DNA from: Scatophagus argus
Lineage: Eukaryota; Chordata; Actinopteri; Scatophagidae
Reading direction: 5' to 3'
DNA: 64,000 nt
NCBI RefSeq assembly: GCF_020382885.2
Contig: NC_058495.1
Location: 7,309,627 to 7,373,626, forward strand
The position numbers and the translations under genes are program-made. Numbering within the stretch: position 1 is the first letter of the stretch; every line of letters begins with the position of its first letter. This document shows, in pieces, positions 49,338 to 63,458 of the stretch. A model generated the notes under the pieces. The model saw only the letters and a list, made by a program, of their open reading frames with translations. It had not been told where the DNA came from and searched no databases.

Positions 49338-52300
49338 ATGGAAGGTGAGGTTTCTAGAAATGCAAATTCTATTTCCTTGCTCATTTCGTTGTTTTACCGT
49401 TTAGCCTGCTTTTTTGTTCTTGATCTGTAGAAGTTTCTTCATTTTTTTTTTCAATTGTAGACTTCAGTGTACAATATGTCAACCTGGAAATATCTGAAAA
49501 CCTGGAGAGACACAGGACAGAGGACTTCAGCAGCTCCAAAGCCCTGGTGGTGCGAAGAGGAGCCCCATTCAAAGTCAGTGTGCAACTGGAGGGCCGACCC
49601 CTCAACCCCAAGACCGACTCTCTGAGGATCAAAGTCATGCTAGGTAGTCTTGACTTAGTCGAGATTTAATCTGGATTTTTTTTTTGACTGTATGGATGTT
49701 TTGGAGCAGACGTGCATGCATCTAATCTCAGTCACAATTTAAAATTCCTTCACTTAACTGTGTTTCTGTCTTCTCTCCACAGGCCGCCTCTTTGTGGTAA
49801 TGCCTGTCACTTTCTCCAGGAATGCCTCCTCCTCCCATTGGAAGGCCTGTATTGACCCAACGAACCTGGACTTCCAGAGCCCATCCATATTCATTTCTTC
49901 TCCTGCCTCCGCCTCAGTGGGCTGCTACAGATTTCAGCTGTGTGTGCTCGCTCAGAACAGCTGGAAGACCTGTGCTTTCGGCAAATTTATTCTGCTCTGC
50001 AATCCCTGGTGTCGTGGTGAGTTTAAGTCAACCTGCTAAATTGATAAGGAGTGTTTATGAAGCATTCATGCAAACTCAGGAGGTATTGGCTCACAAAATT
50101 ACAACAATTGTGAGCTAACCAGACCAGAAATGTACAGATTCAAGTGACTGAATGAGTTTTTTGGTGATGCATTACATTCATTTATCATCTTTAATCACTT
50201 ATCAGTTACGTTTATGGGAGTCTGATTGCCACAGTGTAGTGGTGATGTGCTGTGTGACTGGCTTTGTGAATCACACCTCAGAAGTAAGGATTCATCACAG
50301 CAAATGATAGGCAGCAGCTTTATATAACTGAGGAAAAATGAGTGCAGTGGCAGAAGTCTTAAACTATTTATGGTCTGTACGGTAATTTGTCTAATTATTT
50401 AAATGCACTAGAATGTACTAAATGTAAGGTTTGTTTCTTGCAGAGGACGCAGTGTATATTCCCTTTGAGGACCAGAGAGAGGAGTATGTCCAGAATGACT
50501 CTGGGCTGCTTTTTATGGGGACACCTATGAACATTGTGCCAAGACCATGGTCCTATGATCAGGTATGATAAGGAAAAATCTGTTAATCAGTATTTGTGTG
50601 AATGTTCATCATGTCATCAGGTTATTTACACAAGAGGTGCTGACTCAACTAAAACTCTTTTGAGTTAAGCCTCATAAAGATTGCTACTTGTGTTCACTTG
50701 CAGTGTTTACTTTTAATCTCTGAGTTGGATTAAATCCTTCTGTCAAACAGTAACTGAAACAAATTCAGAGAAAAATAGTTGGAAATAGAGGGAATTAATG
50801 GGAAAACATTTGCTGACAGATGCTTTAGTCAGGATAAAACAGCAAACAGTAACTGCATATTCAAATGTTAAGAGGTGTCAGAATCCTAAACCTGACCTCA
50901 AATATCCCATACATTAACATTTTTTGTATAGATTATTCTTTTTCTTTCACAGTATTGTGAAGTATTGTGTGTAATGCTGCTGCTGCACTGTAATTTCCCG
51001 GCCTGGGATCAATAAAGTATATCGATCTATCTATCTGTCTATCTATCTATCCCGGTCACCTGAAAGCAAGTTATACATGTATTTATTATAATATGTTTCA
51101 AAATGTAAGTGTTTATTATTTTTTTTTGGTTTATTCTGTCATTTTGTGCTCTCTACCTGTGAAGTATGAGCCTGGTGTTCTGGAGGCGTGCTTGAATCTG
51201 CTCCAAGTCAGCCCTCAGCACCAGAAGAACGCAAGAATTGACTACCTGAACCGAAACAACCCCGTCTACATTGGCCGGATCGTGTCTGCCATGGTGAGAG
51301 CAAAAAGACTGAAACACACCTTAAACACACCTACATAGGAGTAAATCACTTGCTGCCACTGTTCTGTGTCACCAGTGTTTTTGTTTGCTTTGGCTGACAA
51401 AGTGAGTTTCACTGTTGCCTATTAAAACGTGTTGTGACTCGAACTGGGACGCACACACCTCCTGCAAAGTTCTGGTTGCATGCAGAAACATTGTAATTAC
51501 TGCAGTAAAAAAAAGTTGTAGTTATTAATGTGCCACTGTGAATCATGCCCAAATTTTCATTTTGATCTCTGGAAATATTCATCTTCTCTTCTATGTTTAG
51601 ATCAACAGTGAAGATGACCGTGGCGTACTGAAAGGGAACTGGTCAGGCGACTTTAAAGAAGGAGTTAATCCCTCCATGTGGACTGGGAGTGGGGACATCC
51701 TGAGACAGTGGGCTCAGTCTGGTTACAGCCCAGTCAAGTATGGGCAGTGCTGGGTGTTTGCAGCTGTCATGTGCACAGGTGATTATATCATGATAATTCA
51801 AAATTTTTAAAATGAAATACAGAACATGCTCTTTACTCTTCTTCACATCACACCTTGTACAGTCATCAATAACCAATACTCAACCTCTAAAATATGACTG
51901 GTATCTTATCAGTCATTTCCATGACGCAATATAAAGATATTTCCATCAGCATGTAAACGTCTGTGTGTGTCTGTTGTCATTACACCTTACAGTCATGAGG
52001 GTTCTTGGCATTCCTTGCCGCGTCATCACAAATTTCAACTCTGCACATGACACCAATGGCAACCTGGTGATTGAGGAGTACTACACTGAAACAGGACAGA
52101 AGCTAAACCGCAGCAAGGACAGCATATGGTTAGTGCTGACCTCACTTTTGAGTCTTTTTACAGAAATGATCAACAGTTTTGGTAACAGTGTTTGAAAAGC
52201 CTGTTGACACTTTGCGACGTCTTCTTATATCAGGAACTTCCATGTCTGGGTGGAGTGCTGGATGACTCGCCAGGATCTGGGATCTGGAATGGATGGCTGG

Positions 52301-54499
52301 CAGGTCCTGGACCCAACCCCGCAGGAGAGGAGCGGAGGTGTGTGAGAAATGCTGTTGTTCCTCTTATGATAAATTTCTCACTCCTTTGGTCAACCCTGAA
52401 CATGACCTACTAACCTTCTTTTCCTCCTTCTTTTGTTCTAGGAGTGTACTGCTGCGGCCCAGCACCAGTCAAAGCAATCAAGGATCGCTGCATTGACCTG
52501 TTTTACGACATCCCCTTTGTGTACGCTGAAGTGAACGCCGACGTCCACACAATCATAGTGAATGAGGGTCAGGTGCTCAGCTACAGCAAAGACACCGAGA
52601 GAGTGGGATCCCTCATCTGCACCAAAGCTGTCGGCTTCCCCAGATACCAGAACATCACAGGAGACTACAAATACATCAAAAGTATGAGTCAAAAACAGAA
52701 AATACATTCATGAAGTGGTTTCATGTTCACCCTAAGGCATAAGGAGTTACTCATGCTTTTCTTTCAATCTTTACGTTGCAGGCCCAACTTCAACACTGAC
52801 ATCAAGAAGTTCCACATTGTCAGAGGATTCAACATTAAGAATAGGTCATTTTTGAATTTTGAATACACTGGTCAGATTGGTCGTCTGTTGAAACACACAA
52901 ATCATCTCATGCACCGGCTTTCGTCATGTTTATTCCGCAGGCTCATCCAAGGGATTGGCAGTCTTCCTGTCCTTGGATAAAGCTCCTGTTGCCGGGGAGC
53001 CTATCTGCTTCATAGTGAAAGTCATCAACAAGCAGAGCATTGCCAAGATGATGAAAGTGCATCTCAACGCCCAGGCTAAAGAGTACAACAGCAGCCCCTC
53101 AGATGCCTTCTGGGAAAACCACGGTGTCATACAACTGGCACCCAAGGAAGGTAAATTCACTTGTCACCAGTCTGCGGTTTTAGATTTTCACTTCTCAAGG
53201 AGTATGGTTCTAATGTTTGCCTGTCACTCTTTCTGTCTCTGCAGCCAAAGTTATTCACCAGCAGATCCTCCCAACCCAGTTTGAGCATGTGCTGGAAGAA
53301 AACCTGATCAACCTTGCAGTAGTCCTGGAGGACATTGCCAGTCATGAGCGGGTCCTGGCCTCGGAGGAGTTCAATATCGCCAGCCCACAGCTCACCATAC
53401 AGGTACTTAAGAAACACATTCTGAGCGTTGTTCACCAATAGTTTAGATGGCAAAGTCACATCTGTTGAGTGATTAACGAAATAAAAGCTTGGCATTAAAC
53501 TTTTGTAAAATGTGTGATACTAAGATTCAAGAGTTGATCTCTCCCAGCCAGCTGGGCTCACTGCTGCATGCATGTCAAACATGTAATCTTCAGTGGATAA
53601 TGTTTAAAATGACTCCTGAGAAATCCAGAATATTTACTAGATTATTATTTAGGTAATGCTTCTACATTATAAAAAAATGCAGCTTTGGTTCACTCATTTG
53701 AAGCAACTTCTTTGAGCTGTAGGAAACGTGATGCACTGACATTGCTTCACTTTGAAGGTTTTTGAAGGAGTCTTCAGGGTGCACTAACATAAATTTCTTC
53801 TTCAGGTTGCAGATGAAGACTCCATTGTGCTTTACAAAGAGCAAATTGCCACAGTGACCTTCACCAACCCATTTTCATACCCAGTTAGTGGTGTCCTGAC
53901 TATAGCTGGGGCCGGGTTGATCCAGGACAAGGTTCGCTTCAGGTATGAAAGATTATCTTCACTGTTTATTTAAGTGTTTCATATTGCAGACACCTGAGTG
54001 ATTTATGAACATCAAGAATGGCTGCAAATGCATGAGAAATATTCAAACATAGGTGTGTCACTGTGCCACACACAATGGAACAGTGTGTATTTGTAGAAGG
54101 AATGCAGACTTGTTACATGTGTATTGTTCTGCTTTCGTTTGAGTTCAGTATTCAGTCAGGTGTGGCCTGGACAATCAACCGAATGTTCCACTGCTGTGGC
54201 AGATCAGTGCCAGTATTATTTTGTGAACACGTAAAGATAATTTTAGTTTAGCAAAATTGAAGGAGTCAACTCCAATGATGAAAGTAGGACACAGATTACT
54301 GCAGTAGTGGTCATACATTTTGTGAATTCTTTTATCATCCTGCAGGATGCTCCCACTGCGTCCAGGAGGAAGAGTGAAGCAGAACATCACCTTCGTCCCC
54401 AGTATGATGGGAACAAAGATGCTGCAGGCCAGCCTGGCACTTGCGGACATCAACTCGACTGTCAGAGGCTTCAAGATGGTGTTTGTCAACAGAGCTTAG
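49338..54499 (+). CDS. protein-glutamine gamma-glutamyltransferase (transglutaminase, TGM5/TGM2-like)
   Basis: A Ca2+-dependent enzyme forming isopeptide crosslinks between Gln and Lys side chains. Coding exons: 49338-49344, 49461-49643, 49783-50016, 50444-50562, 51165-51293, 51601-51778, 51993-52128, 52234-52337, 52442-52681, 52782-52844, 52941-53150, 53245-53402, 53806-53942, 54346-54499. Phases agree, giving 683 aa (TGM2 687). An N-terminal beta-sandwich is followed by the core with catalytic Cys274 (KYGQCWVFA), His332 (NFHVWVE) and Asp355 ([10 protein letters not shown]), then two C-terminal beta-barrels (from about 480). All catalytic residues are intact. The 63-nt exon 10 encodes a Ser/Thr-rich linker ([19 protein letters not shown]) comparable to the linker of TGM5. 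[13 protein letters not shown] also favours TGM5, whereas synteny favours a TGM2-region paralogue. No signal peptide. The first coding exon holds only seven coding bases, so the start rests on splice phase and the TATA box. Confidence 0.92.
50945..51052 (+). mobile_element. LINE 3' tail in transglutaminase intron
   Basis: GTAATGCTGCTGCTGCACTG then TAATTTCCCGGCCTGGGATC, AATAAAG and TCTA repeats closely match 859-950, the tail of the LINE at the left edge. This is a severely 5'-truncated copy of the same family. Confidence 0.85.
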
Positions 54500-54878
54500 G
54501 TCCCATCTTTGACTTGGCTCAGGGCACAATACTGACATTTCTGAAGTCGCTGTTGTTTTGCATCAGAAAAAACACTTTATCTTTATGTTATTTAAACCAA
54601 GTGAATTGAGAACATGGCAACCAGGTGGCAGCATCACTCAGTCAGATTACTGCCATCAGGCCCTTGTATTTTTCTATTGCTGTGTATGACATAAATGTGA
54701 ATATAAATATTATTTATTTATTTCGCTATTTATTTTGCTATTTATATGTTTGAGCCGTGAAAGTTAACATTGCAACTTGAAAATCCTGCTTGAAAATCGT
54801 TTTTACTTGAAATGTTGCAGCAAATGATTTCAACTGATTTTTGTGTTTTTTGTTTGTTTTTTTTTAATTGAAAAATTA

Positions 54879-54884
54879 AATAAA
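54879..54884 (+). terminator. polyadenylation signal of the transglutaminase gene
   Basis: AATAAA, 380 bp after the stop at 54497-54499, in the expected 3' UTR and before the convergent eya2 3' end. Confidence 0.7.
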
Positions 54885-54959
54885 GAATATGTGACTGTAG
54901 ATATGTGGATTTAAGTTATTTTAGTTCCTTTTCAGCCCTGAAGGGGGAGACCTTTCCTC

Positions 54960-56263
54960 AAAAAATCTTTCTTTAATTCGGTAGGCACCAAACACTCAAC
55001 AACAACAAAGAGCATTTATCATTTATTTGTCATTCAGTCCATCTTGTTTCATACACCTCTGGACTGAGTAACTCTGAGGAAAAAAAATGAAACTCAACTC
55101 ACTTTTCCCCACACTGCAATTAATTTATTTTTATTTATCTATTTTAACTGTCTGTCAAAACAAATCGACAATAAAGCTTTATATACAAATCATAGCTAAG
55201 CTGACAGGCAGTGTAATCGGCACATGCACAACCATACCAGTTCATCTATATTACAAACAGGATATGTGGAAACCAGAACAGAAAAGAGTTAAAACAGGAC
55301 AACATATACAACCCAGAATCAAAAGTAGGGATTCAAGCACCAGCCTATAATACAGTATCTTCAAGACATCTTCTTATCAAAACATTTTTTACAAAAGCAT
55401 GTTTTTGGTCTTTCAAGGGAAGATTTACTATAGTGAAGTCCCAAACTGTTTATACCTCATTGTGTGATGAATTTAACCAATAATAAATAGCTCACATTTT
55501 AATGGTAAAACAAAATAAGACTATTTTCAATAGCCTCTACCTATAAGGAGAATATTATCTAACATTTATCTAGCCGACATGTGAATAAAACAATTCTAAA
55601 ATCATTATGAAGGCAAAATCAGTCCCACGTAACATTATATTTTCTTCAAAATTTTGTCTTGAAAATAGTATTGGTCAGTGGAAAACGAGTTTAGTGTCAC
55701 AACAAATAAAAAAGACATGGTAGGACAAACAATCTAACAAACAATCATGCCAGTTTAATAACAATCTGATCTTTTCATTCATGCAAACGCACTCACTGGG
55801 TTCAATGAACAGGACGTAAAAGCATTCAGTGCATCACTTTTGTTGCGTGCAAAAGTGGGACACCTTTCATCAAGTTGAGATGAACTAAAATTTAAGAAAA
55901 TGAATAAGGCTTTTAAAAAAGTATTTGCAGTATTATCCATAGTTCCCTGGGGTTAGTTATGAAGCTTTGGTCCCTTATGTTACTTTGGTCTTTTGTTTTG
56001 GTCCAGCACTTTTGGCTTCACGTTGATGTGTCATTTAGACACTGCAGCCTCACCGTAAAAATCCTCACCGTTCCTTTAGCTTTGGCTTGAAGTTGTCTGC
56101 CTCGGTGCTAATTAGGATCCAACGCCTTTCGCCAAACCTTGAAATAGCAATACTGATTCTGAATCAGTCTCTAGGGTGCACCTTCACCGTTTAGCCGCAC
56201 TCAGGAGTTCAGGAGCTTCTCATGATTTGGATGGAAGAGCAGAAGTTTGCCAGCTGGCGCCCT
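54960..56263 (-). other. eya2 3' UTR and convergent intergenic DNA
   Basis: No coding frame recognised. On the minus strand AATAAA-type signals (TTTATT on plus) occur near 55020 and 55125-55137, about 1.1-1.2 kb after the eya2 stop. eya2 and the transglutaminase gene therefore converge with little or no spacer. Confidence 0.5.
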
Positions 56264-59200
56264 CTAGAGGTAGTCCAGCTCCAGTGCATGGCTCAGGGCC
56301 TCCAGATCAGCCCGACAGGACACCCTCCAGAAAGGCATGTTTTTCTGAGACAACAAAAATAAAACAGAATTCAGATTTAATGTGAAACATGCAAAGTTAA
56401 AGGAGATATGCTCGCATTGCTCCTGCATATGCAGTGCAGATGTGAAATACAGACTGTGGTTTGGGGGATTAATTAATATAATAATAAAAAATACTAAAAA
56501 GTCACATGCCACTCAGTTGAGTTCACTTCAAAAAGAGTTCAGGTGGGCGGGATTACATTAAAAAGTAAGGTACATTAAAGTAAAGTGAAAAAGTACTTAA
56601 ACCACTTGAATCAAATGTATCCAATTAAATAACAATACAGTTAAACTACCCACAAGGTACTGCAAAATATAGCTGAACTACTAGTTTAGTTACATGTAGT
56701 TCACTATTACCCAACACTGGTGAAAGAGTATGTGGATAACTTGCTGGCCCATAATGTGGAAAAGCATAACAAAAAATAAAATTTGCAGAAATGCCAAACT
56801 CAATGCAGAGATTGTCCCAAAAGGACAAGGACAGACACAGAAGCTGTAGAAATCGAGTGTCTTTAGGTTAACCGATTAGTTGAGGCCCATTTTTCAGCAG
56901 TCACAGTCATAAAAAAAACAGACTGTTTTATACCTTCTTGGCTACGGCCTCTTCTTCAGCTCCGTCTCCTACCACCACATACACTGCTCTCCGACCAAAC
57001 CTCTGAGAGACACGCTCAAAACAGCTCTCCTTGCCTTTGAAAAGAGGGGGAAGAGAAGAATCAGATTAAAATATAAATAGTAAAAAACAGTACCTTTAAA
57101 GAAAGGTTTTAGAATGGGAAATGTGTTTAATTTACTGGTACAAGAAATTAAAAGGATGGTAGGAGACTAATGTTGGTTGCATTTCTCCTTCTTCCTGAAA
57201 TTTTCCTCACCTGTCTTTGTGGCACTATATATGTTCTCTATAGGGAAAGCTGAGCCCAGACCGTACAGTAACACCTTAGAGAGGGCTGGGATGAGCTGGG
57301 TGGTGGTTACCAATACATTCACACAGTTAGGCCTGGAACAGGACAGGACAGGACAGACACATTTATACTACAACTAAGTCATGACACCTTAAATGATGCT
57401 GCTATATCAGGAACTGATAAGAGATTATGGAGAAAATTTGTAATTAAAAAAAACAAAAAAACAAGCTAATGTTAAATGACCTGTTGGTTAAACCACGGTG
57501 GCATGAACTGACCTGGAGTTGATGAGAGCCAGGGCTTTGAGTGCTTGAGTCAGCCACAGGTCAGTCAGGACCTCCATCTCTCTCCTCAGTTGTAACCACT
57601 CCTCTCGCTTGGGGCTGCCCAGCAAACCTGCCCACCAGGGAGAAGCATAAGCTTGATGATGAGTCTTTATAACACAACAGCAAGGACATGAACCCTTATA
57701 GCTCTCATTTAATGAGATAGTTTGACAACAGGTCTGTCTGCAGTCCTTGGCCGGACACAAAACTTCATACACATTCCAGCAGAGGTAAAGCAGCTAGCTG
57801 TAATCAGCAGTGCACAAGGGTCCACACTGAACAAAAACTTGTGACTTTTATCTTGCAAAGAGCAGACCTTTATCATTTATGCTCACTGCATTTTCATCTC
57901 TGACAGAAATTTGACTAATGCAGAAACTAAAGCTTCAAATATTCGGGTTTATTTTCCTGAAGAAGCCTGTAAAGCTTGATTAGAGCAAGAACAACGACAC
58001 TCAGACAGATCACTGTGGTCTATCTTGGTTTTCTGTTCACAGCAGTGCAAAATAAAATTGGATGAAACTTACCTCCAACATTATTCTTGTATGTGTTGTA
58101 TATCTCCTTGACTCTACGGTATCGGAAAGCCAGTTTCCTCATCCAGTCCACCCCTCCGTGGACCCCTGACCCCAGGCACAGAGAGCCAGCCCCCGCTGGG
58201 CTCTGGAAGCCGTCCGACCCAAAGTTGTAAGTGCTGCAGGATCACAATACAGGAAACTGTCAGGGTTTAGATCATAAAAATACAAACTGCATTGTTCCAG
58301 AGCATCTTAGCACTGCTGTCTGTGTTTCAGAGGGGATGCCTGAAGAATTAGCACAATTATAATTATGGATATTCATAAATGTCTTTTCTAGCTCCAGAAA
58401 TTGATTCAAAGTATTCTGGTTATGGACAAGAAGGCAGCACTTAAACCATTCATCAAATTTAGGGAGGTGTGCCAGTACAACCACAAAAATTTCAGGGACA
58501 AGAAACACTTAAAATTGAGCATAGTAGACACTGACTTTTACCCATGAAAGAAGCTTTGTCAGTAAAAAATCATGATGTATATACATTCAGCACAGCTAGG
58601 ATAAATATAAAAACATCTTTGAGAATGAAAAGGGCCAAGTTCAATAAAATAAATACTTCTGGCTCTTTCTCAAATCACCCCTAAAAGTATCCTAAAGTGC
58701 TTCAACAAGTTTATGCAATAAAATGTCTGGACTGAGGGAGACAGCAGGAATGATAAAGAGATATTTTGATGAGAAATGAAAGCGTTGGATAATCCTGTGA
58801 CATACTATATGGCTGTGGAAGTCGGGAAAATAAAAGACATGCACATGCTTGCATGCATGAACACACACAGACACACACTCTTCATCTCCCTGCTTTTTTC
58901 CTCCTGTGCACTAAAACCCAGAGGGCAAGTCTGGTTCACAAGCCACGGCACAACTGTTGGATTTTCAGTAACTCAGTAAGCAAGTCCAGTAACACGGTAG
59001 AAGCTTTACCTTAGGTCCTGTCCATTGTCGTCTGAAGCCACGTCATCAATATGAACCTGGTCACATTCCTGGGAAATGAAAAGGAGATCGGATATATCAA
59101 GAGATCTATTTCAGAGTGGAGCCCTGCACAGGCAGGTCTGTCCTCTTTAGGGGAGCCTGCAGGAATGACAGCAGCTGCAGAAATAAAAAAAAGCTAAAAT

Positions 59201-61165
59201 AAAAGACAAAGAAAGAGGAAATAAGGTGTCAGGACACGGCACAGTGAGGCGCCGGAGATACAGGACAGTCAAGTTGGCTGTGCAATTCTATTGTAACCAT
59301 GTAGTAAGTTCAAGTAAATCTGTGTTTTTTATAATGTGTCCAACATTTTGGTTAAATAAAAAAATAAAGAAAGGGCCATTGTTTATGACAAACACAATAG
59401 CGTGCATGTTGTTTCTCTCTATTGAGCGTTAATGCAACCAACCAAACCGCAGGATTTAAAAACTCCACTGTAGCTTAAAAGTGTGGCTGCAGCCAAAACA
59501 CCCTCAGCAATATGCAGTGAAATAAGAAACTTGAAAACAGTTATTAAGATTGGATGTGTAGGACGAACAAAAACAAGAAGCATAAATCCATCATCACAGG
59601 CCAGGAGAAAATACACAAATGTGTCTAGCAATAAGCGTCTGCTGAAAAAGATCTCTCTTTTTTCTTTGTCTTTATCCAGAGTCCAGCTTCAAGCCTCTAA
59701 GTCTCACAGCCTTCTTTCTGTCACATAAACATAATACACATGCAGTAATACACCCACACAGCCATGCACATATATGTGCAAAAAGAAAGTCGCAGTATAA
59801 CTTCTAGTTGTCACACTCTGACCCAGGACAGACAGGGTCCCCTATCACCTTACAGCCATCTTGAGCCAGATGGAGACGCTACCTCATCTTCCCTTCATCG
59901 CCACATAACTCAATTCCCAGGGGCTGTAACTCATCTCCCACTCAGGTGCCATCCACCCCTGCATGGCCGCTTCTGCTGACCATGAAATACAAATTATAGC
60001 ACTGAAAGTCAGAGCCTGCAGAGCATTCTCATTTTAATTGAGCTTTAAGAGCTGGAAATGAAGTGGAATATAGCCATAGAAATCTGCATTTTTAATAAAG
60101 GAAATTTCAACTGCAAACTGATTAATCTGACAGACAGGCATGCCAGGCTGGTGGTATTACAGTTACGACACCAGGGACACCACTCGTAGCCGTGATGTAG
60201 CTTCTAAAGTGGCAAGGACAAGACAATTGTACCTGGAGATCTAACAGCAGTCGGCAGCCCGCTGTGACCTGCTGCTTTAGAGATTTACTGAGCCCTGACA
60301 ACAAAAGAGGGGCTAAGAACCGGGTTTGCAAATGGCTTTGTTGGCTCCTTTCCCTCCTCTTGACTGTTCCTCCTCCCATTTGACTAATTTTCCCCTCAGA
60401 TAGTCAGACACACACCTATAATTACAGCACAAAGTGTACTTGTTCTGCCCCTACGTAAAACTCTAATCTTTTTCTTTGTCAGAACAAGGCTGAGGAATGC
60501 AGGTTGAAAAACATATGACCTTTTCAGTCACTAACAGGTAGTAAACTGCATTTTAATGACTACTTGAGTTTTGTTGTTTTTTTTGAGGAGTCATCTTTTT
60601 TAGAGGTTGCACGATTTCCATGTTAACTGCAGTGGATTTTTAGACAGCAGATTAAGTCTAACCGTCAGGGCACCTATGCCAGATGTTAACAACCCCTCCT
60701 TTTAATATTGCTCAACTGAGGAGGGCAAATTGTTTGGAAAATGCTGTAGTAAGAATTAATACAGGAAAAATGTGTGTGAGGGGATTTCTACAATGACTGC
60801 CACTGTGCTGTATTCCAGGTAAGAAAATAGCGCCCAAATGTCAAACCTCTTGCTAGGCTGTTGCAAATGTTTCTGGTCAGCAGTATGCCAAGTCATAATG
60901 TTGGATATATTCTCACTTCTCTTATTTTCCAGCTTACTAAAAATAATTCACAGTCTCACAATTATTCAAAAAGAGCTGCAGAGTGCTACAAAAGTTAGTA
61001 AGTTTGTACAAAATTTAATCCTGCACACACACACACATACTTTTGTCAGTTTATTGCTCAAAAGTGAAAACTTGCCTCCAAGTCATTGAAGAAGAGTCTC
61101 GAGTCTGCCAGGTTGAAGATCATCTCCTCCATCCACAAACCAAGGGACACTGCCTTTGAAGAGTC
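56264..61165 (-). CDS. eya2: eyes absent homolog 2, C-terminal part (gene continues beyond window)
   Basis: EYA proteins are transcriptional coactivators of SIX factors and HAD-type tyrosine phosphatases. Seven terminal exons (minus): 61165-61076, 59068-59010, 58233-58073, 57627-57513, 57332-57211, 57034-56934, 56344-56264, phases matching. They give 242 residues, most of the EYA domain. The upstream exon with the catalytic DLDET motif is not in the window. Seen: [57 protein letters not shown], the acidic HAD motif GDGAEEE, and C-terminal [24 protein letters not shown] and FWRVSC distinguish EYA2 from EYA1 and EYA4. The exon ending at 61076 has a GC donor (GAG|GCAAGT) rather than GT. The gene opposes the transglutaminase gene, and human EYA2 lies in 20q13. 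Confidence 0.95.
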
Positions 61166-62079
61166 CTGATGCCCGCAAACACGCACAAACACACACACAC
61201 ACACACACACACAGACCTTAGATTAATAACATTTTGAAAAGGTTGTTAAAAGTTGCTGTGTACTCTTCCACATCTGTTATTTGAACACAAATCACAAATT
61301 ACTTTAATTCTCTTTGGCTCCAAGAACCAAAACTATAATCCATTAATCATCGAAAGTATTTCCCATCAATCAAATGTCAATTAGGGTAGATGTACTGCAT
61401 ATATGCATTCATGTCTGTCATCTGAAGTGTATTATACTGACAACAAATTTCTCCTCAGGCACAGTAAAGATCCCTATCAACCAGAAGCACACACACTTCA
61501 ACACATCTAAATGAAAGAAAATTGCTCCGTAAACTACAGCTTTTGGTTTGACCTGGTTAATAAGAATGCTGTCAGAACAACAGCTCTTTCACTTCAGGAG
61601 CTGCACTCTTATCAGTTAGTTAATAATTAATACAATCATGAGCCCAGGCTGAAATTGATGGCCTAAGATGTTTGGTATTTGGAGAATAATAAGTTAATTA
61701 TATTCATCTTGTCAGAGCAGCTGCCTGCTTGTCCCTCTGAAGAGCTTTCCTTTCACCTCTCAAAAACTCAACTGGACTGACATGAACAGGTTTCAAGGAG
61801 AGGCAACTGTGAATATTTATCTGTCAATCAAACTTGATGATTAATGATTCTTATCTCTTTAAACCCACCTACAGTTTTGCTGAAATCTCTCCACTAAATC
61901 TTTTTCCTGGCATACTACAGTACATTATGCATGACATCATTAAATGAGACAAATTTAATTCAAAAAAAAAAAAAAAAATTATCACAATCACATTATATTG
62001 TGAAAGGTTTGTTAATAAGGTATATTCTCATGTCATTACAACTTAAAACTTATCACTATTATAAGAAGAAAATTGTTTT

Positions 62080-62570
62080 GTTATGTATGTCCTAAAAACA
62101 TAACATTGCATTCTAAATACACAGACAGCACCGCAGCTATAACAGCTTCCACTCTTCTGGGAAGACTTTTCACAACATTTTGTGGGAATTTTTGCCCCTT
62201 CATGCAGTAGAGAATTTGTGACGTCACACACTGATGTTGGACCAAAAGGCCTGGCTCACAATCTCCATTCCAGTTCACCTCAAAGGTGCTGGGGTTGAAG
62301 TCATTTCTCTGTGTGGGCCAGTCAAGTTCTTCCTCACCAAACTGCTCCAACCATGTCTTTATGGACTTTGCTTTGTGCACTGGGGCACAGTCAGGCTGGA
62401 ATAGAAAAGAGCCTTCACCAAACTGTTGCCACTAAGTTGGAAGCACAGCATCGTCCAAAATGTCTCTGAAGCACTAAGATTTCCCTTCACTGGAAGTAAG
62501 GGCCCAAACCAAAAAAAAAAAAACAGCCCCATAAAGAGGTGTGTCCGAATACTTTCATCTATAAAGTGTG
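62080..62570 (-). mobile_element. Tc1-like DNA transposon remnant with transposase C-terminus
   Basis: The minus-strand frame at 62380-62081 reads HKAKSIKTWLEQFGEEELDW and ends with SLPRRVEAVIAA, the C-terminal part of a Tc1-type (DD34E) transposase. The catalytic block is degraded (PTQRNDFNPS for PAQSPDLNP). Upstream (62380-62500) more coding text is readable. A terminal-repeat-like stretch at 62541-62570 (AAAGTATTCGGACACAC on the minus strand) sits far too close, so most of the 5' half is deleted. The family differs from the element at 15.6-15.9 kb. Confidence 0.85.
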
Positions 62571-63452
62571 TCTCTGTGTCCCTTTTTACTATTCTGGCAT
62601 CGCAGTAGGTTTAATAGTTCAAAAACAATAAGGCACTGCAGGTTTCACCTTATCAGTCGTATTAGTAAAAAAGGGCAGGTATCTCTGATACAGTATATTG
62701 TGCTGTTTGTTTACTGTCAGTCTTTCACCTTACGTTCTTTCAGCATTTCTCTTTCTATCAATACCACCTCTCTTCTCCTGTTCTTTTTCTCTCATGGGAG
62801 ACAGAATAAATATGCAGGTGTTGCATTACACCAACTTTGGCTTTGTTTCTAAACAAGCAATTACAGATCATCAGCTGCAGAAACACCAAATCATAATGTG
62901 CGGGCAGTCAGGCTGACAAACAGCATGGCATGTCGTCGTTCAGGACTACAAAAGCAGGTGTGTGAATGTATGTGTGTTGCATTGTTTTGATGGCAGCGTT
63001 GGCTCGTCTTTGGCAGCGAGACAAGAGAAACAGACGGGAGTCAGCCAAAGGTGAATGTTAGATTAGTGCATCTGAAATGACAAGAGGAACTGGCTCAAAA
63101 TTGTAGAATTGGGCTTGACGACAAAAGTGGGTTAAATAATGACAATTCCAATATGCCCCACTCTAAAATAGGGTGTAAGGTAACTGAGGTCAAAGGGTGG
63201 AAAGAGTTCAGAAGGAGGAGAAGGAAGAAGATGACAAGGAGAAAATAATGTGGGGGAGGACTGAGAAACACTGGCGAGAAGAGGAAGAGATGAATGGAAA
63301 GGATGAAGAGGGTGGGGTTAAAGGCTTAAGAAAGGATTGTGCTTATCTAATAATTAAAATAATTATCTGTAATCACCTTCCTCTACACAGAAGAAAAAAA
63401 TGAAAGCCTCTCTCATAATCTAAGAGAATAAGCGAGTCAAAAAAAGGAGGAA

Positions 63453-63458
<6 letters not shown>

